From NCBI GenBank assembly GCA_947561395.2, contig OX387184.1, positions 19,386,205-19,450,204 of the forward strand: 64,000 nt of DNA, given 5' to 3'. The stretch's first letter is position 1; the number at the start of each line of letters is the position of its first letter. The translations under genes were made by a program, and so were the position numbers. Positions 10,012 to 22,075 of this stretch are shown one piece after another. The notes under the pieces are model-generated. The model worked only from the letters and a program-made list of their open reading frames with translations, was not told the origin of the DNA and searched no databases. The stretch is from Buxus sempervirens (lineage: Eukaryota > Streptophyta > Magnoliopsida > Buxales > Buxaceae).

Positions 10012-11305
10012 GCCCCAGGTTTTTCGCTTGTCAAGTGCTGTTATTGGTTACGACTGAGCCCCAATCGTTTTCAATAGAGAGAAAGGCCTTGGAAGGGTTT
10101 TTCGCTTGTCAAGTGCTGTTATTGGTTACGGTTGAGCCCCAGTCGTATTCAATAGAGAGAAAGGTATTGGATGGGTTTTTCGCTTGTCAAGTGCTATTAT
10201 TGGTTACGGCTAAGCCCCAATCGTTTTCAATAGAGAGAAAGGTCTGGGAAGGGTTTTTCGCTTGTCAAGTGCTGTTATTGGTTACGGCTAAGCCCCAATC
10301 GTTTTCAATAGAGAGAAAGGCCTTGGAAGGGTTTTTTGCTTGTCAAGTGCTGTTATTGGTTACGGCTAAGCCCCAATCGTTTTCAATAGAGAGAAAGGTC
10401 TTGGAAGGGTTTTTCGCTTGTCAAGTGCTGTTATTGGTTACGGCTGAGCCCCAATCGTTTTCAATAGAGAAAAAGGCCTTGGAAGGGTTTTTCGCTTGTC
10501 AAGTGCTGTTATTGGTTATGGTTGAGCCCCAGTCGTATTCAATAGAGAGAAAGGTCTTTGAAGGGTTTTTCGCTTGTCAAGTGCTGTTATTGGTTACGGC
10601 TAAGCCCCAATCGTTTTCAATAGAGAGAAAGGTCTTGGAAGGGTTTTTTGCTTGTCAAGTGCTGTTATTGGTTACGGCTAAGCCCCAATCGTTGTTACAG
10701 CTAAGCCCCAATCGTTTTCAATAGAGAGAAAGGTCTTGGAAGGGTTTTTCGCTTGTCAAGTGCTGTTATTGGTTACGGCTAAGCCCCAATCGTTTTCAAT
10801 AGAGAGAAAGGCCTTGGAAGGGTTTTTTGCTTGTCAAGTGTTGTTATTGGTTACGGCTAAGCCCCAATCGTTTTCAATAGAGAGAAAGGTCTTGGAAGGG
10901 TTTTTCGCTTGTCAAGTGCTGTTATTGGTTACGGCTGAGCCCCAATCGTTTTCAATAGAGAGAAAGGCCTTGGAAGGGTTTTTCGCTTGTCAAGTGCTGT
11001 TATTGGTTACGGCTAAGCCCCAATCGTTTTCAATAGAGAGAAAGGCCTTGGAAGGGTTTTTTGCTTGTCAAGTGTTGTTATTGGTTACGGCTAAGCCCCA
11101 ATCGTTTTCAATAGAGAGAAAGGTCTTGGAAGGGTTTTTCGCTTGTCAAGTGCTGTTATTGGTTACGGCTGAGCCCCAATCGTTTTCAATAGAGAAAAAG
11201 GCCTTGGAAGGGTTTTTCGCTTGTCAAGTGTGGTTACGGTTGAGCCCCAATCGTTTTCAGCAGAGAGAAAGGCCTTGGAAGGGTTTTTCGCGCTGTTATT
11301 AATAC
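9860..11305 (+). repeat. 78-bp minisatellite, about 18 copies
   Basis: Units contain GCCCCAATCGTTTTCAATAG, AGAGAAAGG(C/T)CTTGGAAGGG and CTTGTCAAGTGCTGTTATTG. The period is 78 bp, a multiple of 3, so one frame stays open across most of the array (10035-10724 and 10736-11302). It encodes a 26-residue unit with PQSFSIERK and EGFFACQVLLLVT. The other frames meet TAA or TGA in nearly every unit. Copies are about 90-98% alike; partial units occur near 10010, 10690 and 11230. I regard the open frame as a by-product of period and homogenisation unless expression is shown. Confidence 0.97.
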
Positions 11306-11334
11306 GGTTGAGCCCGCCCCACAAATCTAACTTC

Positions 11335-11343
11335 TATTTATAG
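11335..11343 (+). promoter_or_regulatory. Candidate TATA box of SRC2-like gene 1
   Basis: TATTTATAG lies about 120 bp upstream of the ATG at 11460 and just after the minisatellite array ends. The promoter of this gene therefore directly abuts the array. Confidence 0.45.
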
Positions 11344-11459
11344 AGGAGGAAATATAGATTCAGATCATCTACGGTTGTGCCCGTAAATAGAAACTAGATT
11401 TGTGGATCCTTACATTAATTTACAGACTTACAGTCTCCTACGTCAAGGGCCGTTCGACG

Positions 11460-12308
11460 ATGGAAAATCTTACTGATTGGGAAGTAGTCGTGCAAATCAA
11501 CTCAGCTAGAGACCTCAAAAACAATAGCTTGGGCCGCGAAATTATCAAGCCCTACGTCGCCGTCTATGTTGATCCGAAGACCCAATTATTCACCGGCATC
11601 GACGACGACGGCGACGCTTTTCCCGTGTGGAACGAAACGGTGGTCGTCTCTTTTACCAACAGGATCTACGATGCCTACTTGAATTTCGAAATCTACGATG
11701 CCAAAGACGACGAAGGCGTAAAGATCGGATCTGCCAGGATCGCACTCAAGGGCGTCGTCGACGATGTGGGTTTTGGAAAGAAATCCAACCGGAATCTGCT
11801 GCTGAAATGCCCGTCCAGCCCACCACAAGGTACCATAGATGTCAACCTTTTGGTACGCGGGGCTCCCTCTCTTGCACCGGATCCGCACTCCACTCCTCCC
11901 GCTGTGGTCTCTGAAAATTCGGGGGCACCATATGGGTATCCGCGTGCAGCGCCACCACCACATGGGTATCCGCGCGCGGCGCCACCAGCACATGGGTATC
12001 CCCCTGCGGTTAGCTATTATGCGAACGGGTATCCAACTTTCAATCCGCAGGCACCAGCCCCGTATACGGCAGCGACGCCACCACTGATGGGGTATCAGTA
12101 TACTACTTCTCCTCCCCCGTATAATTATGGGCAGGCTCCGAACGTGCAGCTGCGGTATCGGCAGCAATTTTACGGTGGGCAGGCCGGCGGGGGCGTGCTG
12201 TATCATCTAACAGCGGCGAATACGCTTCACCAGTTCGCTGAGAATTTGCGGGGAGGTCCTGGATTTGACGAAGCAGAAGGTCCTGGTGATGTATCTACTG
12301 ATTACTGA
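11460..12308 (+). CDS. SRC2-like C2-domain protein, copy 1
   Basis: Intronless 282-residue ORF beginning MENLTDWEVVVQINSARDLK. Residues about 6-125 form a C2 domain (KPYVAVYVD, PVWNETVVVSFTN, DAYLNFEIYDA, IGSARIALKGVV), the calcium/phospholipid-binding fold. A proline/tyrosine-rich linker follows with HGYP/YGYP repeats (about 155-230), then a C-terminal tail with LYHLTAANTLHQFAENLR. This layout is that of plant SRC2 ('soybean gene regulated by cold 2') proteins, small membrane-associated C2 proteins linked to cold and stress responses. The ATG at 11460 is chosen because it aligns with the start of the paralogue at 36820. No stops or shifts interrupt it. It lies just downstream of the minisatellite. 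Confidence 0.85.
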   Translation: MENLTDWEVVVQINSARDLKNNSLGREIIKPYVAVYVDPKTQLFTGIDDDGDAFPVWNETVVVSFTNRIYDAYLNFEIYDAKDDEGVKIGSARIALKGVVDDVGFGKKSNRNLLLKCPSSPPQGTIDVNLLVRGAPSLAPDPHSTPPAVVSENSGAPYGYPRAAPPPHGYPRAAPPAHGYPPAVSYYANGYPTFNPQAPAPYTAATPPLMGYQYTTSPPPYNYGQAPNVQLRYRQQFYGGQAGGGVLYHLTAANTLHQFAENLRGGPGFDEAEGPGDVSTDY

Positions 12309-13180
12309 TCTGACCTGGTTTTCTAGGAATAAAATCTAATAGTCTTCTAGTTTTATTAGTGAAAATTTTATCGGATGATGCATAGATTCTGTCGAGGTCA
12401 AGCAAGTTCAAAGCCTCTATTGGACCTTTCTTTTTCACAAGTCAGAAGGCTCTATTTGTCTTGCTTTCTATTAAAAAACTTTCAGTTTCTTCCCTTTTTC
12501 CTAGTGCTTGGAAGTAATATAAAAAAAATTCTGGAATTTTTTTTCTTTTACTGTCAGCATAAAAAGAACATTTACCAAAATATGTCTACTTTCCTTGAAA
12601 TTTAAAAACATTATAAACAATGTAATTAATTGATATTTGATGTGAGAAGTTCTGCAATATGGTTTTCATTCAGAACATGTTGAATTCGTCAGCATACCGC
12701 TTGTATAAAACATTCTCTTTTCTTGATCAACTAAATATCTAGTAAAGAAAAAATAAAAAAACATTACCCACATAACATATTCAAGTACTATATCAGATGA
12801 ATGATTAGGAAGTTGTGTTCCAGATCTAACATACATGTTAGGAAGCGCCGAAGCGTACCAGAGAAATATTTTCCTTATTATTTTTAATTTAATTTTGGTT
12901 TTTAATTTCCTTTTCCCTTGATTTTACTCACAATAAAAACATTGGACCCGTAGACGTCTCCACAAAATCCTTCCATATACGGACGCCGCTCGACATTCCA
13001 AAACAGCTTAAACCACCTTCCATACACGGACGCCACTCGACATTCCAAAACAACTTAAACCATCGACACACAAGTCGACAACATCTTTGTTTGGTTTTGT
13101 TTTTTTTGTCAACAACATATATATTTTTTTGGGTAGAAAAACGAGTCAACAACATCAAGGCACAATTTTTCGGATGCTGC
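12309..13180 (+). other. 3' flank of SRC2-like gene 1
   Basis: No gene. About 500 bp after the stop (CTGACCTGGTTTTCTAG, AATATGGTTTTCATTCAG, TGATCAACTAAATATCTAG) is collinear with the 3' flank of the second SRC2-like gene (37594-38140) and, inverted, with 53105-53525. Two 30-bp CGGACGCC(G/A)CTCGACATTCC repeats occur at about 12980-13045. Confidence 0.7.
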
Positions 13181-13267
13181 ATTTATTGATGTGGTTGCGT
13201 AAATTGCCTCGGGCTGACGTGGCAGCCTCGGGGTGTCCGAACCGAACAGGCTCACATCCTTGACAAC

Positions 13268-15114
13268 TATAACTGTAAGTTTGGCCCAGACCGCCCGAAG
13301 CCCGCCCAACCCAGCCTGAATAACAACCCGATTTAAGAAATAAGTTTGGGTTTAGGTTTAGACCGAGCTCAATCTTGAGCCCGAACGGTTTGGGTTTGGG
13401 CCGGGCTCAATCTTGAGCCCGAAGTTGAGTTCGGACTGGGATCGGGCTCACAAGGTACAACCCGAAAAAACCCGAATAATCCGAAATATATATACCACTA
13501 AAACCCCCTCCTGCAAACCTCCATACGATTGTCTCCTACAAACCTAAAAGTTTCTCATCTTCTCCCATATCTCTACCACGGAAGTTGGAATTGCTCGCCT
13601 CTCTCACTGACTCACTGTCCCTCTCTTCTATTATCAATACCTCACATCTTAAAGACAACCAAGTTAGAGAAACCCCCAACAAAGGAGCTCGATCAGCAGG
13701 AGCTAGCAATACAGTTGTCATTGGCGTCGTTGTCAATATAGTGGGATACAGTTCCGACAGCAAGGGATTTGCGATTGCTCACAAGGGATTTGTGATACAG
13801 TTCCATCGCTCACAAGTCACCAGGGATTTGCGATTACTATTTTTGTCAAATTGGGCATCTCATCTTTCCCCATTTATTCACTGTTTAATTCCTCTCTTTT
13901 CTAGTACTTGATCTGGATGAGATCCATTAATGTGTGCTTGGGAGGGTTTGTTTCTCTTCCTCGGCTATGCACCATATAATCTAAAACTATATACCTACCT
14001 TTGACTACAAAGTTAGTTTAGATATTTCAATCCCCAGTCTTTTACTGTTGGATGCAAAATTTCATTAAAATTTGATTTCCGATAAGGTAGCAAAACAGAA
14101 AATCTTGTTACTTTAGTAGTATTTTATTTTATGTTATTTTTAACATCAATATATATCCCCTAAAATCTTGATTTATTGTTCCTGATTTGTCATATGCAAA
14201 TGAATTATGTATTTCTTACGTAATTTCTTGGTTCTAATATTTGAAACGTAGATTCTAACTCAGCAAAAAAAAACGTAGATTCTAAAGTAATTGGAAGAGA
14301 TAGGAAACATGAATATTAAGTCTATTTAAAATTACAAAAGTTGATTGATTTTGTAAAAAGTATTATTTTTATATTAAGGTTTAAATACTTAAACAATGTG
14401 AAAATGCAATGAAACTAATTCTGGAATTTCAAAGGTATTCTTTTAAACTTGTGAAACTTCACGGTAGCCATGCTCTTTGCAGTTACAAAGACTTAACTAT
14501 AGCCATGCTATTTGATACTAAAGATCTGTGTTCATTAGATGATGCTGTAATTGTAAGGCTTTGCTTTCAAATGAATTGGTTTGGGCTTGTAACCAGGTAT
14601 GTAATATATTTAAATTTTGCCTCCTTAATACCAAGAAATGAACTTGAAGTTTGAGTTAAATTACCTTGCTATAATATGTTCTAAAAGTTCTGTTTGTTTG
14701 AAAGTAGTTATTATGTCTAAATATCCTTACTTTATTGTGCTACTTAGTATCATAAGCTAGTTTACCTGATACCACAGGTCCACAACAAGCTCAAAAGTTT
14801 GGTGGACTTATAGAGATCATTTTTTAATTTAATACACAAACAAATCAATGTATGCCAATAAGCTTTATTATATATATATATATATCTAAATATTGTAGTC
14901 TTATATATGTGAATGTATTATTGTATCAAGTAGAAAAAAAAAGTTTGGGTTAGCCCGAACCCAACCCGAACTCACGAAATAATTTTACGGTTGGGTTTGG
15001 GCTCAAAGATTTTAGGTTACTGCGGGCCGAGGAGAGTTTGGATTCACCAATTTTAGTTAGGGTTGAGCCCGAACTCATTGAAACCCAGCCCAGCCCACCC
15101 TACTTACAGCTCTA
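13268..15114. mobile_element. Non-autonomous hAT element
   Basis: An 8-bp direct repeat TTGACAAC flanks it (13260-13267 and 15115-15122). The ends are imperfect inverted repeats: left TATAACTGTAAG, right (inverted) TAGAGCTGTAAG. The subterminal regions are rich in GGGCTCAA / TTGAGCCC and CCCGAACCC motifs on both sides. An 8-bp duplication and short TIRs define hAT elements. It is 1847 bp with no transposase domain. It sits inside the subtilase pseudogene. Confidence 0.85.
14868..14886. repeat. (TA)n microsatellite
   Basis: Short uninterrupted TA run inside the hAT element. Confidence 0.9.
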
Positions 15115-16536
15115 TTGACAACCGGCCCAGCTGCAGCCTGCCGTGGTCACTGTGTGGGTGCCATGACCGTCGTCGTCCCTTGGCGAACTAGATTCTTTTG
15201 ATCCGTGGACGGGTCCCAAAGCCGTTTCATACCCTTTTGAAAAAAACCTGGTGCCGATTAGTTTCCGGTTACAATTGGAGGCATAGAAGTTCTTGCCTAC
15301 CTCGCACTGCCCTTTCAAGCTACTTGGAATCACTCAGCTTCATTGTCGGTTAGCCGTGTGTAAAACCCGTGGATGACGTTTTTGTATGTAGCATTTCGGC
15401 CGATTCTGAAACGGACTTCAAAGACGGCTCATACCAAAGTACATGTTTGGTGAAACTCTTCTTCTTTGGCTTCTTCTGGATTGCCCCCACGAATACGTAG
15501 CAAAAAACCCATAAACAGGGCGATAACGAGGAGCCTCCGCATCTCCATCCTCTCCTCCTGCGCAGTCCCTAAATCACAGACGAGGTGGAAAGGAGGAACA
15601 AGCCTTAACGACGCTCTGGGTGAACAAATCAAGCAAGAGAGAGCTACGCGAGAGCGGTTGTGCGGAGTGGGGTCGTGTTGATGGGCATTTAGGATTAACA
15701 AGAGAAGTTCCCGTGTGAATACATCAAGCAAAAGAGAGACACGGCGAGGCCGGCGGAAGGGGGCCGGTCGGACGGGCATGTAAAACTGGGGAAATTGATT
15801 TTTAGTGATACTTTTAAACAAATAATCGATTCACTAATCTAATTGTCCTAAAATTGGGGATCAGTAATATTTTTTAACATAATTAAGAATGAGTGTCGAC
15901 TACAAAAAATTAGATTTTTTGCAGGATTCATAAGAATGCCGTAAAATCTAAAATGAATGTCGCTATAACTATTCGCGACGAACATTGTGGTGAACTTACT
16001 TTTATCGCTAAAGGCCGTGTCGCAAATAATTTACCAACGTTCTTTGAGTTCATCGCCAAAGCTAAACATTTACGACATTCTATGAGTGTTGTTATGTTTG
16101 CCACTGTAAATGTAGTACAACGACACCCATATGAATGCCGCTATTTATTTTTTTTAGCGACACACATATGAACACCGCAATTTGCTTAATTTAGTGACAC
16201 TTATGAATGCCGCGATAAGTGTTATTTAATGACGAAGAAATTTAAGACATTATAGATTTAAATTCTCTTCCTTTTTTTTTTTTTAAAAAGTTCATTTTGT
16301 AGCTTCCTTTGAACCTGTGTAAGAATTAATTAACCAATAAATCCAATAGAATTCCAACGTACTGTGGATTGTAATGATGCAAGATATTTTTTAACCACAT
16401 CCAACAAAACTTGCAAAACATTCCAATTATATAATCAAAAACCAGACTTAACGAAATTCTTGAAGAACATGCCAATTTCGTCATAAAAAACAGACATTAC
16501 TAAATTCAACCAGCTGCCATTTCTCCACGTTCCTTG

Positions 16537-17193
16537 CTAGGCTTCAGCAAATCTGACAAGCAAAGATTTCAAAGAATTCTCAGAACTCAAATATCTGAAA
16601 ATGCGAATATAATTATGTAAAGCAGCATGTTAATATTGTACTTACCCCAGCTCTGAGAGCTTCATATGAGCTTCTGCATAGTCAGCAAAAAAGACATCCT
16701 CATCCTAGAGCCAAGAAAAGGCATTCAGGACATTTTCAAACAAAATAATTCACGGTATAAGATTTAACTTTAATTTGATGAAAGAAAGTAATAGATTGAT
16801 CTGTAATGCAAACCTTAGCGTATTTCTCAACAAGTGGGCGGAAGACTAGATCCCCAAGAAGAGCCTTGTCAGATGGAAGTTGGATAAGATCTTCCTTCTC
16901 ACCACTCAGAAGTTCCCTTTCAAAAAGAAAATAATATTAATTACAACAAAACAATTCAATTGCACTGCAAATTTTTGCCTTTAGTTGTTCTCCAGAAGAT
17001 AAAGAAAATGAACCTAGAGAAGGGGCAATATCAAAGATGGGGCAGTGAGCTAATTGTATTGTTAAACCAACAAAAATGGATGGAAATTCCGACAATGATA
17101 TATAGAAACTAACTTGAAGTATGAATTATCAAAGATTAGCGGGTTGGTAGTCCAAGCTCCCTCGAATCTAGAGCGCTCCTTGTGGCACCTTCC
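16537..17193 (-). pseudogene. APX: Ascorbate peroxidase, last four exons (captured fragment)
   Basis: Minus-strand exons with good splice sites: 17193-17114 ([20 protein letters not shown] then FDNSYF), 16916-16814 ([20 protein letters not shown], then [10 protein letters not shown]), 16704-16646 (DEDVFFADYAEAHMKLSELG) and 16552-16537 (FAEA, stop). This is the C-terminal third of cytosolic-type ascorbate peroxidase, the ascorbate-dependent H2O2 scavenger. Phases agree at each junction. The 5' exons with the distal and proximal haem histidines are absent, so no active enzyme can be made. Introns are kept, so the capture was at DNA level. It lies in the candidate CACTA element. Confidence 0.88.
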
Positions 17194-17326
17194 CTGATAT
17201 CAATATACCAATTTTAACCACTATCAAATTAATTACCTAGAAACAATGCAATAACCAAATCATTTTCTCCAAAAACAATAAATAGAAACAAAAAACATAT
17301 GGGTTCTCTTATCATGCAAAATATGA

Positions 17327-17450
17327 CTTACTGGATATTGCTGCTATATCATTTGCACATGACATGTTTCTATTTGCACAAGGTGATGAAAACTTAGTGG
17401 GGAGGCTCATGAGTGCATTGGAGCATGCCAAATCCTTAACAGGTCAGCTA
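17327..17450 (+). pseudogene. LINE reverse-transcriptase remnant (weak)
   Basis: The plus strand reads ISFAHDMFLFAQGDENLVGR then LMSALEHAKSLTG. This resembles the (F/Y)ADD active-site block of plant LINE reverse transcriptases with one Asp changed to His. It is about 35 codons long and is followed by a stop. Identification rests on this single motif. Confidence 0.4.
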
Positions 17451-18116
<666 letters not shown>

Positions 18117-18282
18117 TTAAGTTCCATTGCTTACACCAAAACAATCATAATCTTGGCCTTCAGCATTACTATAAAAAAGTATCCCATACTAATGGATCCA
18201 GCAATACTAATATTTAAAGGGGAGAATATGCATTAGGAAAGCAAAAGAGGAAAAGAAAAAAAAAAAGAAAGGAACTGCTTAC

Positions 18283-18351
18283 ACATAGTTGAGGGAGTTC
18301 ATTCCACATAGGTCAGGTACAAGGCCTGTTAATTGATTGAGTGCTAAATGC
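18283..18351 (-). pseudogene. Leucine-rich-repeat exon, captured fragment
   Basis: A 69-bp minus-strand exon with AG acceptor and GT donor encodes HLALNQLTGLVPDLCGMNSL then NY. This is one LRR unit of the type found in plant LRR receptor kinases (LxLNxLTGxVPDLxGMNSLxYV). It stands alone. Confidence 0.7.
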
Positions 18352-18399
18352 CTGAAAGCAAACTTGGGGACATGAGAAAAGTAACACTGTTGACGAAGC

Positions 18400-19330
18400 A
18401 TCCCATTCAAGAAAGGGGATCCCACTAATATGAAAACCCATTCAAGAAAGGGAATCCACTAATATGAAAGATCATAAAAGCTCTAAAATCCACAGTAAGA
18501 GGGAGAAGGGAGGACAAGCAAATGAGAAACTTTTTCAAGAAATTTAAGGAATTTTAAAATCATGTTTCTTGCTCCATGCTAAAGTTTTCTTCTTCTTTAA
18601 TTTTTCACCTTATCTCTGTTTATTCCTCCACTTTTCTGAAGAGAGAACAAGGAATACTTCTTCCATGATAAATAGTTTCAGTTTCTCTATACAATTAATT
18701 TCTTAAATTTGCAGTGTTATTTAACAGGTAATAGCTAGGTTCTAGAAAACAGAAGTAAGCCAGTCAGCCTATTTTATTGACTAATTTTAACTTGTTAAAC
18801 ATCATACTGTTACCATTATGCCAACTTGACTTTAGATCATGTTGTTAACTTTAATATTATTACTGTTAAAAACAGTCCACTGACTTCACTTTCGAAAGTT
18901 AGTTTGTAACTTGTTAAATGATTTGAGGACCAGTTATACCTCATTTCTTCTCATATAATTTCGTTAGTATATCCAAATATTCGTTCTTTAAAGACATGTT
19001 CCACTTGCCAGTTGCAACAGTGGGAAGACCACAACCACATTTAATTCTCCAAACCATTATATGCAATAACACTTGCACTGACTGTAAATAAAAGTCCCAG
19101 AATTAACTCTGAAATCTATCCTAGAATATTTGGGATGTTTTTAACTTCAAATTCCAATTCTCGTTGATACATGTCGAATTCTAAATTATAACAGTGAATA
19201 TTTTCTTCATTTCAAAAATGGAAGCATACATAGACAGGAGGATTTTTGTGTGTGTTAGTGCACATGTTGTTGGGGATGAGGAATGTGGGTGCCATAGTTG
19301 CATAAATATGCACCACAGCAATTACTCATA
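18400..19330. other. No recognised gene
   Basis: AT-rich filler between the LRR and gamma-tubulin-complex fragments. A 24-bp imperfect direct repeat (CCATTCAAGAAAGGG) occurs at about 18402-18455. Confidence 0.4.
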
Positions 19331-19337
19331 AGCATAC

Positions 19338-19790
19338 CTTCAATGAGCACCACACATCTGTCAATGAGAAGAGAGCAAGCTTGACTTGAATAAGGAAACT
19401 GAATATCTCGGCATAATTTTTCAATGCACCTTGGGTCAAAACAATACTGACTGGCCAATCCACTCTGTAACCCAAACCTATATTATCGAAGGAATGGATG
19501 CCTACCAGTTGTAACAAAATAAGTAGCTTCTCATTTAAGAAAAAAGAGAGGATTAAGCACATAAGTATAAGATTATCCAACATCAAATGAAATGTGAAAT
19601 AGAACCTAGGATCACAACAAGATATGTACCTATGGCAGAAGTTGAAAGGGACATCATGTCCTGTCCTTTCGTGTAGACAAATAAATAATCCTTATAACGG
19701 TTTCTTTCACACGAGGACCTCTGTATTGCCATATTAAGAATTCCTTGAATTTCTGGTGTCCTCTGATTTGCCTCTGCAACGTACCATTTC
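19338..19790 (-). pseudogene. Gamma-tubulin complex component (GCP5-like), two exons, captured fragment
   Basis: Minus-strand exon of about 19790-19629 (EANQRTPEIQGILNMAIQRS, KGQDMMSLSTSAIG) is joined in phase by GT/AG sites to exon 19501-19338 (IHSFDNIGLGYRVDWPVSIV, LTQGALKNYAEIFSFLIQVK, LALFSLTDVWCSLK). The VDWP...LT...L..Y..IFSFLIQVK pattern is that of the C-terminal Spc97/Spc98 (GCP) domain that binds gamma-tubulin in microtubule nucleation. I think plant GCP5 is the nearest relative. The upstream and downstream parts are missing. The upper exon border is approximate. Confidence 0.75.
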
Positions 19791-19849
19791 TGGTTCACCA
19801 AAAATACAAAAGGCCCATTATTACATATAATTCAAATGTCTAAATAAAT

Positions 19850-20680
19850 AAAGCATAATCAGATTCTGAGAAGAAATACATGATGACAAAGAGACATAAT
19901 GAACAAAAAACAAAGAAAATGAAAAATGGAGACAGTCCCACAAAATGTTTATTGAATACTCTCAAATTGAAGGTATTCTCATTGATCCTCCACAGCTACA
20001 CCAATTGCAGAACAGATATGTGTTAATGAAGTTTTAGATACTCATCAGAATTCAACTTATGGACATGAATGGTATCTCACCCTAAACGTCTCCCAGCCCG
20101 AAGCAGATGCTTGGTTTGCGACAATGATTGACCCCCACCATTCTTTGCAGAGACGTACCTGCCATTCTTTACAGACTAGGATATTGGACTATTGGATCTA
20201 GCCAGTACCAGGATATTGCACTATTGGACACAAAGCCCTCCGGAAAGGTTCTACAATCTACTCTACCTACAAGAAAAGAAAAATAACTCGAGCACTCTTT
20301 CTTCTCCCTCTTTCCTCTTTATAGTAATTCATTTAATCTATAGTAACATGAAACTTCCACGATAACTCTTGGAGCATTTGAAATGACGAAGCAAAATATT
20401 ACACAAATCGAAAACATTAATTGAACTGAAAATTCAACAGAAGTTTGCACAAATTAGATCAGCAAAAAAAAAACATAACACACAGATATGGAAGAAATTC
20501 ATCTGATATGCAAGTAGTCGACTGGATCAGATCAAACGTCCAAAATAATAAAAATGATAAGTAAAAAATGCGAATCAAATCAGATAATATTCGTGAGATT
20601 GATCTGTCATTATATGGTAAATCACTAGAATAACGCATCAATGCCGGAAATCTAAGGAAAAAAGATGATTTAAAAAAGAG
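19850..20680. other. No recognised gene
   Basis: Probable further captured non-coding sequence of the candidate CACTA element. A short direct duplication (GGATATTG(G/C)ACTATTGGA) occurs near 20178-20227. Confidence 0.35.
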
Positions 20681-20699
20681 GAACATTCAGAAAGAAAAC

Positions 20700-21176
20700 C
20701 ATACCACAAACAAGAGATGAAAGAGGAGATTCAGCTTCAGGTGGTGGAAGGGACGGGGTTTCAGAGGGAAAGGAAACTGCTATGATAACTTTCGAAGGTT
20801 CCATCTCGCTAGCGAATTCGACTGAGACTGGAGAGGGAGTAGTAGACTTGCCTCGTTTATAGGCGCTGTTTTGGAGGGAAATCGCCGCTATGAAGAAGAT
20901 CACAAGTGCATTTGCCGCGTGGATTTGAGGAGTCCGGAGCTTGAAGGAACACAAAAAAGTAAAGAGAAAGAGAAAGAGGGAGAGAAAGAGAAGAAAGTGA
21001 GGAAGAACAGATGAGGCAGAGGGGAGGAGGAATCGGCTTACCTGCTCAAAAATTTTTGTACCTAAGATAGTTGCCGGAGGTGAATGAGGTCCGCCAGTGG
21101 ACGAAGCTTCACCTGGGAGCGTGGTTGGTAGCTGGTATTGCAGAGAAAGAGAACGAGGGAGAGACTTTAACGCCAC
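20700..21176 (-). other. Unrecognised exon-like ORF
   Basis: Minus-strand open frame (about 150 codons) with a hydrophobic, phenylalanine-rich segment and a downstream part reading STTPSPVSVEFASEMEPSKV. It ends at a GT donor-like site. Given the captured exons next to it on the same strand, it may be the 5' exon of another captured gene, but I cannot name it. Confidence 0.3.
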
Positions 21177-21432
21177 AAAAAAAAAAAAAAAAAACCCCTA
21201 AACACGGGAATCAAACCGCGCGCAGGTTTAATTGCGCACTAAAGGTTTGCGGCATACAGAGAAATGATACCAAAATACCTATTCGCGGCTGGAAAACGCC
21301 GCAACTAATAGATTTTAAACATACATGTAGCGACGAACATGTCGGTATCTATCTATTCTCTTAAATGGAACGGCCTCGGGCTGAAGACGTGGCCGCCTCG
21401 CGCGGCCTCGCCCGCCCGAGCCTTTTTTTTTT

Positions 21433-22075
21433 CGCCCGAACCTCCTTTTAAAAGCCTCTCTAATTCTTTTTTTTTTCCGAACCTCCTTTTAAAAGCCTCT
21501 CTAATTCTTTTTTTTTTCCGAACCTCCTTTTAAAAGCCTCTCTAATTCTTTTTTTTTTCCTGCGCTGACAAAAGCCTCGCCCTGCCGCGCTGACAAGCTG
21601 ACAAAAACAAGGCCACTTTTTAAGCAAACCGACAAAAGGAAGGCCACTTTTTAAGAAAAAAATTATTTTCAAGCAAAGCGTCCTTTTCCATTGCAAACTT
21701 CTTCGATTTTAGTGATTTTTTTTTAAAAATAATTCAATTATGATCATTTAATCCTTTGAAATTTAAAATCAGCGTCCCTAATATCAAATGGGTCGCATTA
21801 ATTATGCACACCAACTCAAATAACCGTACACAAAAAAATTATTTTCAAGCAAAGCGTCCTTTTCGATTGCAAACTTCTTCGATTTTAGTGATTTTTTTTA
21901 AAACAATTCAATTATGATCATTTCGATTGCAAACTTCTTCGATTTTAGTGATTTTTTTTTAAACAATTCAATTATGATCATTTAATCCTTTGAAATTTAA
22001 AATCAGTGTCCCTAATATCAAATGTCTCGCATTAATTATGCACACCAAACTCAAATAACCGTACACACGTGGACC
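21433..22075. repeat. Short tandem duplications in the Helitron 5' part
   Basis: A 41-bp unit (CTCCTTTTAAAAGCCTCTCT plus a poly-T tract) is repeated three times at about 21441-21560. A second unit of about 180 bp (TTATTTTCAAGCAAAGCGTC ... GCACACCAA) occurs at 21655-21836 and again at 21833-22070, with an internal 75-bp re-duplication. Confidence 0.85.

Larger units (their letters stand above)
13180..15551 (-). pseudogene. Subtilisin-like protease (SBT1-type) pseudogene, split by hAT element
   Basis: Read on the minus strand. Near 15548 a start and hydrophobic signal-like segment (MEMRRLLVIALFMGFLL) is followed by WYEPSLKSVSESAEMLHT, typical of the inhibitor I9 prodomain of plant subtilases. 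After stops and a deletion, [30 protein letters not shown] and [18 protein letters not shown] (15125-15330) appear. The last contains the catalytic-His motif GHGTHT. The Asp-motif region is deleted. The coding similarity is cut at 15122 by the hAT element and resumes, more degenerate, below 13267 (VSLFGSD). In-frame stops and deletions make it a pseudogene. The catalytic Ser region is absent. Confidence 0.8.

Noticed and set aside
9860..11305. CRISPR-like array of direct repeats
   Set aside because: The 78-bp units abut with no unique spacers, and the surroundings are a plant genome; it is a minisatellite.
11586..12206. 206-codon ORF opposite SRC2-like gene 1
   Set aside because: Antisense shadow of the C2-domain gene and its proline-rich linker.
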